Shown here: in pieces, positions 26,336-35,050 of the stretch
How the letters are laid out: every line of letters begins with the position of its first letter
How positions within the stretch are numbered: position 1 is the stretch's first letter
From: Pedosphaera parvula Ellin514
GTDB taxonomy: Bacteria; Verrucomicrobiota; Verrucomicrobiia; Limisphaerales; Pedosphaeraceae
Reading direction: 5' to 3'
Length of the DNA stretch: 52,174 nt
Assembly: GCF_000172555.1 (NCBI RefSeq)
Contig: NZ_ABOX02000054.1
Location: 1 to 52,174 of the forward strand
Position numbers and translations under genes: made by a program
Notes under the pieces: model-generated
What the model saw: the letters and a program-made list of their open reading frames with translations, nothing else
Databases searched by the model: none
Told to the model about the DNA's origin: nothing

Positions 26336-29300
26336 TCATGGCTTCGCGATCTTCTCTGTCTGGCCGCGTTGCTTTTGCCAGAGATACTCAATTATTCCTT
26401 TATACTTTTCCAGAGTGGCCGGGTCACTCCAATTGTATAAGGGCGTGGGCATAAATCCGCGTGGACGAGGCTGCGCATTCACAATCGCGCGTCTTGTCAG
26501 GGAGATGAGCAAGCTTTCAAGTTCTTGCTGGTTCAATCTCCTGTCATGGTCTTTATCGTAGTTGAGCCAGGCCATCATATTAAAATAGGTCCGGGCTGTT
26601 GCGTGCAGTTGATTCTCCTCCATCACGACTGTCCTCAATTCCTGTTCGCTCAGCGCGCCATCGCGATCCTGATCCCATCGGCGTAGCAGTTCTGCTGCAA
26701 CCAGCGTTTGAACTTTGTCCATTGCCTGCAACTCCGAGTCATCCACTTGGCCATTTTCATTCGCATCGAATAGGGCGAGGTTGTCTTCCTCATCCAGGAA
26801 ACCATTTTTATTCGTGTCGATTGCAGGCCAGTTCACTTCCAGCCAGCGTAGATCCTTCACTGCCGCTTCCTTCTCTTCCGGATTCAAGTTTCCGTCGTGG
26901 TTCAGGTCATACTGAGACAGCAACTCCTGTTGCAGACGCTTTATTCTGGCAACCTCCTCTGCCTCCTGCTGCAACGTAAGTTCCCTTTCATGATTGATGG
27001 CCGCTTGAAGTTGTGCATCAGGAATGAGCCAAACGCCGGGCGTGCCAGGATAACCGATCATCAGGCCATCCGCAGCATGAGCCAACCAAGGAGAACCAAG
27101 ACCCCAGAATCCCTTTTGTGAGCCTAAACTCGCGCTCGGAACGGGACCGCGAGCCACATCGAATTTCAAAGGAACGAACAGTGGCTTTGGCATCCCGCTT
27201 TCCAGGCAAACGAGAAACGCATGATGCCCGTTCTTTTCAGCAGCCGACCATTCCTTGGCCGTATTGGTAACTGCACAATCCTCCTGGAAAAAATGCACGT
27301 TTGTTAGCGTTGCAATACCTGGCGCGCCTGCCGTCTGCATGGGAGAGTTTGGTTTCCAAATGGGCTTGGGCTTCGAATTGTTCGTAGCCAGTTTATTGTT
27401 AAACATCCCGGTACTTGGAATGCCGCCACCGTAAAGCTCAAAGACTTGCTCTTCCCAATAAAGATTGGCATTGGTTCCGGTATGCGCCAGAAACCAAACC
27501 TGAGCCTCGCCTCTCACGGGATTGGAGCGTAACAAGGTGCCCTCCTCAAATACTTCCGGACGCCTGGTCACTGCTAGATTCATGCTTTCTTCCCAGTCCT
27601 TTCCATTCCAGGTATAGAGCTTGTTCCCAATACAGGTCCGGACGGTCTGGTCAGGTCCTGGAAAGAGCAGGGGAGAATTGAGGCTACTCAGGGAGTCCAG
27701 CGCCGTTACCGCCGGACGTCGCCGGTTGCTGGCCAGCATTCGTGTGCCATGCCCTCGATCCAGGATTTCGAAAATACTCTCGTCATTTGCTGCGTACAAA
27801 TGATCCCCAATGGCATACAGCTGACAGAGCTTGGGCTCAGGTATCTCGACTTTCTCCCAATGCCTGGATTCCAGGTCATACCGCATTACGCCCACCGCGC
27901 TGAGGTACACAGCCGACTTGAACAGTTCAAAGTAAAAGCTCTCGTCCTTCGCGCCATTGAACCCCGTGGGTCTTGCGTATGGATCATCGCTGGGCGGATA
28001 CGGAATTATTTGCCAGGCTCCATTTTTTGGATCCAAAATGGCAATGGCAGCTCGATCGGAAATGGGCGAGGAATTATGCGCGGTCTCATCATAGCGCAGA
28101 TCAAGTAATAATTTGCCTTCCCGCACACGATGGGAAAAAACTTTGATGTTGGAAGGGGTTTCACCAGGAAGCAGCTTTTCAGGTATGGCAAAGAACTTAT
28201 CCACCAACAATGCCTGCGCAGACATTTCCGGCGCTTTCAACTCAACGGGCCTGACAACGATCACATTGGTATTTGCGCTTTTCACCGTTTGAGAAGATGG
28301 ATGAAGAATCCTCGCCAATCTGCCCTCAACGATCGTGACTTGGGAAATGCCACCTTGTAATTTGCTCATTTCCACACCGGTCAAGCTTGATGCTCGAGCC
28401 AGGAGATTTGATTTGTAACTGGCGCATAACGGCTCCAGCTCCGCTGCTTGCGCGGGTGAGTATTGATAGAAACTGAATGCGCGGTTGAATGCGAAGAATT
28501 CATATGAGTTGCCTTTCAGAATTTCCTTCTGCTTCTCGAACAAAACGTCGTTTTCCTGTTGCTGTTTGCGCAAACGCAGATTGTTCCAATACTCGCTGTC
28601 CATTGCCTCGAGCTTCGCCCAATACTCATGATAAAGCTGCTGCTCTAATTTTTCCTTCACTGCACTTGAATGATCCAAGCCATTGCGACCAACCAGATCA
28701 CCGAGTCTCCAGTTAAGATAGAGCAATTCAACATTGTTTGTGACAATCGCATCGTGATTGTCAAACAAGAGGGAGATCAGGCTGTTAAATGAATTCGCCA
28801 GTTCCTTCTCGTTGGCTGCCTGTGCCACTTGCAGACTACTGGCCTCCAGTTTGAGGAACAAATTTGTCGAACTATCCAGCTCCTGCCTGAACTGACTCCA
28901 GAGCAGTCGTCCCCTTTCCTTGTCTTGCTGATTCCAAGCGGGGAGCAGTGGACTTGCAAGCTCCCGGAACCAAAGATCCTTGTGGATGTAGCAAAACACT
29001 TCGCTGCTCATTAAACCGCGGTAGAGTGCTATGGTATCTTCTGGTTTTTCCTGCCAGAAGGGACCCCAATGCAGCTTGCATTGAAAAATATTCGGCGCCT
29101 CCGAAAATCGGCCTAGTGTGTCATGCGTGGCGAACTGGTTTCCCACCCAATACGCGTCCCGCACTGAAGGCGATTTTAAAATGTAATCTGAAACCTCCCG
29201 CGCCAGGCGGCGCAGTTCCGCGAGCTTATCTTCCACCCCCTTCTGTGCCTCTGGCACGAGATAGAAATGCTGCAACACTTTCGATGCTCCCGTCAGGGTG

Positions 29301-30631
29301 CTGACTCCCAAACGATACCAGTCCGAGTCCATTTTTGGTTCTTCCGCTGGCAGGCTCTGGCTGAATTCGCGATAGAGGCCTAATACGTGAATGGCCCCGG
29401 CAAGCTTTTCCTGATCGGGTTGATTCAACACCATCAGTATGCGAACGAACTTGCCATCCAATCCACCACGTTCCCAGATCATCGCAGCAGGATGATATGT
29501 CCTCTTATCATCATCCAGTGTCGATCGAGCCTCCTCATCCGTGGCGGTGGTTTCAGAAAGCGAACTCTCCACGAAATGCGGATCCGGAAGCGCGTCTGTC
29601 AAATGTGCTTGAATTCGCACCATGGCACAGTCCAAGTCCCGTTTGCCCAGAGCCCAAGCTGCTTCCGCCGCAGCCTGTGCCTCCTTGTTTACTTGCCATT
29701 TCAACGCCCATTTAGCTTCCTCATAGAATTGTATCGCCTCCGCCGCCGGCTTCCATTCCGGCGCTGAGCTTTGTTTCTTTAGGGATGCCATGATCTGCCT
29801 TGCCAACTGCTCAATCATTTGCTCGGGCTGGTTCCGTTTCCCGGAGATCTCAATCTCCACCGGCGTTCCACCGCCGGGAGGCACCAACCGTGCGCTGATC
29901 GTGGCTTCCTCCTTTGAATAACCGTTTTTATCCACAATCCCTTCCAACAAATAACTCCCGTTCCAGAAGGGGGAGTCTTCCGTTTTCGAAAACTCCTTTT
30001 CCGTGGTCAGCTTGTCCAGTTTGCGACGTTCAAGGACGAACAATTCTTTCTCATGAGTGAGGCGGTTGAGGAGCAGTTCGGTTAATTGGTGCTCGAATTG
30101 TTTGGACTCCGGCGAACTGGCGGCAGAGCGGAGATTGAGAACCGAGATCGGCAATGCATCCTTTGTCAGCACACCCAGTTTGGGCAGAAACGGCTGGAAG
30201 TGTGCCCTGACCAGTTTTGCCCATTCACCCGAATCCTTCATTGGCCACGGGGACTCCATCACATCCAGAATCACCCCTTGTTTCACCGCAATCAGCGTGG
30301 CAGCCAAATGGCTGTTTGTGCCGCTTTGAACCAACCCCAAGGTCAGTAACCCATCCGCCCCCAGAATGTGTCCCACGTCGATGCTTTCCTTGATGCTGAT
30401 CCCGCTTTGCGCCAGCTTTTGTTCCTTTAGAATTTTGTCGATTTCATTTCGTTCCAGGAGAACAACGTTGGTCTGCCCGGAAAGCTCCACCGCAAGCAGG
30501 TCGCCCGCCTGGCTGAATTCTGAACCGGAAAGTATGGCCAGGCGAGGCTGGTTTTCATTCGCACGAACAGACAGGCCAAACCCAATCAAGAGAAGGCAGC
30601 AAAATAAATAATTAACGAGCCTGCGCTTCAT
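26336..30631 (-). CDS. Giant exported protein P1: double CsgG-like N-terminus, propeller-like middle, five EF-hands
   Basis: 1431 residues from ATG 30631 (MKRRLVNYLFCCLLLIGFGL, signal peptide); GTG 30652 would add seven. Two CsgG/FlgT-like half-domains follow: one with VVLLERNEIDKILKEQKLAQSG and ILGADGLLTLG, the second with LFVLERRKLDKLTTEKEF. A helical region (about 300-800) precedes a beta-rich propeller-like region (YDLESRHWEKVEIPEP; LYTWNGKDWEE). Near the C-terminus are five EF-hand loops at about 1242 (DLNHDGNLNPEE), 1272 (DTNKNGFLDEED), 1289 (DANENGQVDDSE), 1320 (DQDRDGALSEQE) and 1359 (DKDHDRRLNQQE, Gly6 replaced). It is probably periplasmic or surface-bound and binds calcium. It is the last gene of the sigma-factor-led cluster and a close paralogue of P2. 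Function unknown. Confidence 0.85.
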   Translation of the reverse strand: MKRRLVNYLFCCLLLIGFGLSVRANENQPRLAILSGSEFSQAGDLLAVELSGQTNVVLLERNEIDKILKEQKLAQSGISIKESIDVGHILGADGLLTLGLVQSGTNSHLAATLIAVKQGVILDVMESPWPMKDSGEWAKLVRAHFQPFLPKLGVLTKDALPISVLNLRSAASSPESKQFEHQLTELLLNRLTHEKELFVLERRKLDKLTTEKEFSKTEDSPFWNGSYLLEGIVDKNGYSKEEATISARLVPPGGGTPVEIEISGKRNQPEQMIEQLARQIMASLKKQSSAPEWKPAAEAIQFYEEAKWALKWQVNKEAQAAAEAAWALGKRDLDCAMVRIQAHLTDALPDPHFVESSLSETTATDEEARSTLDDDKRTYHPAAMIWERGGLDGKFVRILMVLNQPDQEKLAGAIHVLGLYREFSQSLPAEEPKMDSDWYRLGVSTLTGASKVLQHFYLVPEAQKGVEDKLAELRRLAREVSDYILKSPSVRDAYWVGNQFATHDTLGRFSEAPNIFQCKLHWGPFWQEKPEDTIALYRGLMSSEVFCYIHKDLWFRELASPLLPAWNQQDKERGRLLWSQFRQELDSSTNLFLKLEASSLQVAQAANEKELANSFNSLISLLFDNHDAIVTNNVELLYLNWRLGDLVGRNGLDHSSAVKEKLEQQLYHEYWAKLEAMDSEYWNNLRLRKQQQENDVLFEKQKEILKGNSYEFFAFNRAFSFYQYSPAQAAELEPLCASYKSNLLARASSLTGVEMSKLQGGISQVTIVEGRLARILHPSSQTVKSANTNVIVVRPVELKAPEMSAQALLVDKFFAIPEKLLPGETPSNIKVFSHRVREGKLLLDLRYDETAHNSSPISDRAAIAILDPKNGAWQIIPYPPSDDPYARPTGFNGAKDESFYFELFKSAVYLSAVGVMRYDLESRHWEKVEIPEPKLCQLYAIGDHLYAANDESIFEILDRGHGTRMLASNRRRPAVTALDSLSSLNSPLLFPGPDQTVRTCIGNKLYTWNGKDWEESMNLAVTRRPEVFEEGTLLRSNPVRGEAQVWFLAHTGTNANLYWEEQVFELYGGGIPSTGMFNNKLATNNSKPKPIWKPNSPMQTAGAPGIATLTNVHFFQEDCAVTNTAKEWSAAEKNGHHAFLVCLESGMPKPLFVPLKFDVARGPVPSASLGSQKGFWGLGSPWLAHAADGLMIGYPGTPGVWLIPDAQLQAAINHERELTLQQEAEEVARIKRLQQELLSQYDLNHDGNLNPEEKEAAVKDLRWLEVNWPAIDTNKNGFLDEEDNLALFDANENGQVDDSELQAMDKVQTLVAAELLRRWDQDRDGALSEQELRTVVMEENQLHATARTYFNMMAWLNYDKDHDRRLNQQELESLLISLTRRAIVNAQPRPRGFMPTPLYNWSDPATLEKYKGIIEYLWQKQRGQTEKIAKP

Positions 30632-30709
30632 AAGTATTGGCACTGCAACCACCCACCGTTTTTACATGTTCTCGCATTTTGAAAATGAATTGTGACTTAG
30701 TTTGGGTCT

Positions 30710-33700
30710 CTATTTGATCTTTTCGACACCTGCAGTTCTTTGTTGCCGCCAAAGATGCTCCACCACTTTCTGGTATAGTTGCCGGGTTCCGGGATCGTTC
30801 CATTGGAAGGCAAACAACGGCACGCGCGGGCGCATGTCCGGCCAGCTGGGGCGCGCAGTCAGAATGCTGTTGTGAGTGTAAACAGCCAGCATTTCTTGAA
30901 GTTCCTTTTGGTCCAACGATCGGTCGCGATCAGCATCGAAACCTAAACAGAAAGACACACTCACATGAAATTGGGCTTTGGGGCGGGTGCGTCTGTCTTC
31001 GCTCTCAAGCGCCCGCAGTTCCTGTTCATCCAACACCCCATCGCGGTTCTGATCCCAACGTTCGAGGAGTTTGGCTGCAACAACGGATTGAATTTTATCA
31101 ATGGCGGAAAGCTCGGCCTCTTCCGCCTGGTCATTACCATTGGCATCAAAGAGATTCAGATTATCTTCCGCATCCAGTAACCCGTTGCCGTTGGTATCGA
31201 TTAAAGGCCAATTGAGTTCCAACCAGGCCGGATCCAATACGGCCGCTTCACTTTCTTCCGCATCAAGAGTGCCGTCATGATTATGATCGTATCGAGCCAT
31301 CAGCTCTTTCCGCAGATCCTCCGGCTTCTTCTCAGCCTCTCGACGGCGTGACTGGTTATCTTGCATGTCGCGAGCAATGGCTGCATCGATTTGCGTTTGA
31401 GGGATTACCCAGATGCCAGGAAGACTCCCATGTCCAATTACCAGTTTGCCGGCAATCGTAGCCATCCAGGGAAAGGTAAGGCCCATCCGCGGCGCTCTTC
31501 TAAATAAAGTGGAACTCGGAACCGCTCCGTGCTCAGTATCAAACTTTAAGGGAATCGACAAAGGGTCCTGCACTTCGGGATTCAGGCAAAACAGGAAACC
31601 ATGATGGCCGTTCCTTTCTACCGCCGTCATATGTCCCGAGAGGTTTGTAACGCCGCAATCCTCCTGGAAAAAATATAAATTGGTGTTTATGGCGACGCAC
31701 GCGCCTTGTGCTATTTGCACGCCCGGTTTTGGCTTCCAGAACGGCTTCGGTGCCGAAGCGACATTGGTTTGAGGTTCCCCAGTCGTGGCTGGCCTCAAAT
31801 ATGGATTTCCTACCCGCTCCTGCCAGCAAAAGACTGCATTCGTTTCAGCATGCGGCAGGAACCAGATCTGTGCCGCACCACTCAAAGGAACAAAACGCAG
31901 CAGCGTCCCATCCGCGAAATCTTCCGGACCTTTGTTCAACTTCAGGCTCAAACTCCGGTTCCAGGCCTGTCCATCCCAGCTGTAAATACTGCCATTAACG
32001 GACGTGCGAACGGTTTTGCCGGGTCCCGGAAATAAAACCGGCTTATCCAGGCTTTCCAGCGAATCCAATAATGTTATCTCCGGTCTTCTGCGTATGCTGG
32101 CCAGCAGTCGTGTGCTGTGCCCTTGATCCAGTATTTCAAAAATGCTATCGTCACTCGATGCATATAGGCGGCCGCCCATGGCAAAAAGCTGACAAAGCCT
32201 TGCTTCGGGCAGGTGTAAATCCTCCCACTCCATTGTCCTCGAATCATAACGCTTTATACCCTCCCAATCGCTGATGTACAGCGCTCCGTTGAAAAACTCA
32301 AATTGTGAGGTCAGCTCCTCCTGGCCCATGAAGCCAATTGGAACGGAAAGCTGATTAATACCAGCATTACCGTTTGCAGGGTAAGGAATTATCCGCCACC
32401 CCTCGTTTTGTGGATTCCAAATGCCTACGGCGGCGCGGAACAAGGGCCCTGCATTCGGTTGTCTCTCATCATAGCGCAAATCGACGAACAACTTTCCTTC
32501 GCGAACAACATGGGAAAGTGTTCTTAAGTGAGCAATCTTTTCCGCCGGAAAATCCCTCTCAGGGATTTCAAAGTATTTTTCCACAAGCAAGGGTTTGGCT
32601 GAGGAATCGGGCCCGTGCGCTTCCTTGGAATTGAGACGGAAGGCGTTTGTTTGATTGACAGGCTCTTTCCTGGCAGTTGGATTTTGGGAAGTGCGCAGGA
32701 TTTCATTCACCCTCTTCTCAATTATTTCAACTCGAAATATCGCACTGCTTAATTGGGCCTTTTGTCTTTCTGGCAGGTTCGATGTCTGCGTTGAAAGATT
32801 TGTCTTATAATTCGCTAATAATGGTTTCAGTTCCAAGGCTTGGGCGGGTGTGTACTGAAAGAACTGGAAAGCATGCTCGAAGGTAAAAAATTCGTATGAT
32901 GTGCCCTTCAGGATTTCTTTCTGTTGTTCAAATAATACCTGGTTTTCGCGTTGTATCTTTCTCTCACTACTCCTCGTCCAATATTCCTGATCCATGGCCG
33001 CAAGTTTGGGCGCATATTCCGAATTATATAATTTGCCCAATTTAGCTAAGCCCGGTTTTAAGCCCAGGTGCCAGGTGCCCACCAGATCTCCCAGTCCCCA
33101 GTTTTGATATAACACTTCGACATTATTAGTGACGATGGCTTCACGATTATCGAAAAGCAGCTTGAATAGGTTGGTGAAGGCAACCTCCGATTCCTGAGGA
33201 TCAGCGGTTCGTGCCAGCTCAAGGCTTTTGGCCTCCAGTCTCAGCATCAAATTAGTCGAAGCCTCCATCCCTTGAACGAACTGATTCCAAACCAGTGGAA
33301 CCTTCTGCTTGTCCTCTGGTCTCCACGCTGCCAACCGTGGGAATTCAATTCCCCGGAACCAGAAATCTTTGTGGATGTAACAAAACACATCGCTCCTCAT
33401 CAAATCGCGGTAGAGCGCAATTGAATCTTCTGGCGCTTCCTGCCATACGGAGCCCCATAGCAGCTTGCATTGAAATATATTCTGACCTGCCGAAAAGCGA
33501 GCCAGTTCGTCGTGCGTAGCAACTCGTTCTCCAACCCAATATGCATCTCGCACGGAAGGTGATTTCAGAATGTATTCCGAAACAGCACGCGCCAGCCTGC
33601 GAAGTTCCGCGAGCTTATTTTTAACCCCTTTTTGCGATTCGCGCATTAAATAATAGTGCTGTAAAACCTGTGATGCACGGATCAGCGAATTGACACCCAA

Positions 33701-35035
33701 GCGATACCACGCTGAATCCATCCTGGGTTCCTGCGGTGAGGTGGTCTGAGCGAATTCGTAATATAGACTTAGTATGTGGATCGAAGCATCAAGTTGTCCT
33801 TCTTGAGGTGAATTTGCGATGGTGAGATACCGAATGATATCACCATTATCGACTGGGTGCTCCCAAAACAATCCTGCGGCATTGTCATTGGTCTTAATTT
33901 GTTCCAGAGTCCAAATAATCCTTTGTTCATCCTTAAACCCACTCAGCGTCCCACGTTGGTAACCCGGATCAGGCACAATCTCCGCCAGATAGGAATTTAT
34001 CCTTACCAGCGCGCAATCCATATCCCGTTTGCCCAGTGCCCAGGCCGATTCCGCCGCAGCTTGTGCCTCCTGGTTCACGTTCCATTTCAATGCCCACTTC
34101 GCTTCCTCATAGTATTGCATCGCCTCGGCTGCCGGTTTCCACTCCGGCGCTGAGCTTTTCTTCTTCAACGATGCCATGATCCGCCTTGCCAACTGCTCAA
34201 TCATCTGCTCCGGCTGGTTTCGTTTCCCGAAGATTTCAATCTCCACCGGCGTTTCGCCACCAGGAGGCACCAACCGTGCGCTGATCGTGGCTTCCTCCTT
34301 CGAATAACCATTTTTATCAATGATTCCCTCCAGCAAATAACTCCCATTCCAGAATGGCGATTCTTCAGTCTTATTGAATTCCTTTTCTGTGGTGAGCTTG
34401 TCCAATTTGCGACGCTCAAGCACAAATAATTCCCGCTCATGTGTGAGCCGGTTTAAGAGCAGTTCTGTCAATTCACGCTCCAGTTTTTTGGTTTCCTGCG
34501 AGTTCGCCGCTGACCGCAGATTTAGGACTGAGATTGGCAACGCATCCTTGGGCAGTACGCCCAGTTTCGGGAGATATTCCTGAAAATGCGCCCTGACCAG
34601 CCTGGGCCACTCACCGATCTCCTTTATTGGCCAGGGCGATTCCATCACATCCAGAATCACCCCTTGTTTCACCGCAATCAGCGTGGCAGCCAAATGACTG
34701 TTTGTACCACTTTGAACCAACCCCAAGGTCAGCAATCCATCCGCGCCAAGAATTTGCCCCACTTTAATATTATCCTTGAGGCTCGTTTCGCTTAGCGCCA
34801 GGTTCTGCTCCTTTAGAATCCTGTCAATTTCACTTCGTTCCAGGAGCACAATGTTCGTTTGATGCGAAAGTTCCACCGAAAGCAAATCGCCAGCTGGACC
34901 GAATGTCTGGTCTGACAGTATCGCGAGGTGAGGTTGGGGCGTCTCTGCGCCTGCGCACAGACTGCCCGCCAACAAAAGCAGAGGGCAGAACACATACTTG
35001 AGAAAATGGCGCTTTAAAAACATCAGATTTGGCAT
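30710..35035 (-). CDS. Giant exported protein P2: paralogue of P1 with five EF-hand-type loops
   Basis: 1441 residues from ATG 35035 (MPNLMFLKRHFLKYVFCPLLLLAG, signal peptide, ending around AGAE). The layout is as in P1: two CsgG-like half-domains (VLLERSEIDRILKEQNLALS; VLERRKLDKLTTEKEFNK), a helical middle, and a propeller-like part (YISDWEGIKRYDSRTMEWED; VNGSIYSWDGQAWNR). Loops lie at about 1250 (DHNHDGTLDAEE), 1280 (DTNGNGLLDAED), 1297 (DANGNDQAEEAE, Gly6 to Asp, probably weak), 1328 (DQNRDGVLDEQE) and 1367 (DADRDRSLDQKE). Identity with P1 is highest in the N-terminal ~330 residues, where even the DNA is nearly the same, and lower in the middle. It starts 15 nt after the stop of P3 and is followed by P1 after 78 nt, all on one strand. 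Confidence 0.85.
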   Translation of the reverse strand: MPNLMFLKRHFLKYVFCPLLLLAGSLCAGAETPQPHLAILSDQTFGPAGDLLSVELSHQTNIVLLERSEIDRILKEQNLALSETSLKDNIKVGQILGADGLLTLGLVQSGTNSHLAATLIAVKQGVILDVMESPWPIKEIGEWPRLVRAHFQEYLPKLGVLPKDALPISVLNLRSAANSQETKKLERELTELLLNRLTHERELFVLERRKLDKLTTEKEFNKTEESPFWNGSYLLEGIIDKNGYSKEEATISARLVPPGGETPVEIEIFGKRNQPEQMIEQLARRIMASLKKKSSAPEWKPAAEAMQYYEEAKWALKWNVNQEAQAAAESAWALGKRDMDCALVRINSYLAEIVPDPGYQRGTLSGFKDEQRIIWTLEQIKTNDNAAGLFWEHPVDNGDIIRYLTIANSPQEGQLDASIHILSLYYEFAQTTSPQEPRMDSAWYRLGVNSLIRASQVLQHYYLMRESQKGVKNKLAELRRLARAVSEYILKSPSVRDAYWVGERVATHDELARFSAGQNIFQCKLLWGSVWQEAPEDSIALYRDLMRSDVFCYIHKDFWFRGIEFPRLAAWRPEDKQKVPLVWNQFVQGMEASTNLMLRLEAKSLELARTADPQESEVAFTNLFKLLFDNREAIVTNNVEVLYQNWGLGDLVGTWHLGLKPGLAKLGKLYNSEYAPKLAAMDQEYWTRSSERKIQRENQVLFEQQKEILKGTSYEFFTFEHAFQFFQYTPAQALELKPLLANYKTNLSTQTSNLPERQKAQLSSAIFRVEIIEKRVNEILRTSQNPTARKEPVNQTNAFRLNSKEAHGPDSSAKPLLVEKYFEIPERDFPAEKIAHLRTLSHVVREGKLFVDLRYDERQPNAGPLFRAAVGIWNPQNEGWRIIPYPANGNAGINQLSVPIGFMGQEELTSQFEFFNGALYISDWEGIKRYDSRTMEWEDLHLPEARLCQLFAMGGRLYASSDDSIFEILDQGHSTRLLASIRRRPEITLLDSLESLDKPVLFPGPGKTVRTSVNGSIYSWDGQAWNRSLSLKLNKGPEDFADGTLLRFVPLSGAAQIWFLPHAETNAVFCWQERVGNPYLRPATTGEPQTNVASAPKPFWKPKPGVQIAQGACVAINTNLYFFQEDCGVTNLSGHMTAVERNGHHGFLFCLNPEVQDPLSIPLKFDTEHGAVPSSTLFRRAPRMGLTFPWMATIAGKLVIGHGSLPGIWVIPQTQIDAAIARDMQDNQSRRREAEKKPEDLRKELMARYDHNHDGTLDAEESEAAVLDPAWLELNWPLIDTNGNGLLDAEDNLNLFDANGNDQAEEAELSAIDKIQSVVAAKLLERWDQNRDGVLDEQELRALESEDRRTRPKAQFHVSVSFCLGFDADRDRSLDQKELQEMLAVYTHNSILTARPSWPDMRPRVPLFAFQWNDPGTRQLYQKVVEHLWRQQRTAGVEKIK

Positions 35036-35050
35036 TCAGGAATAATCAGT

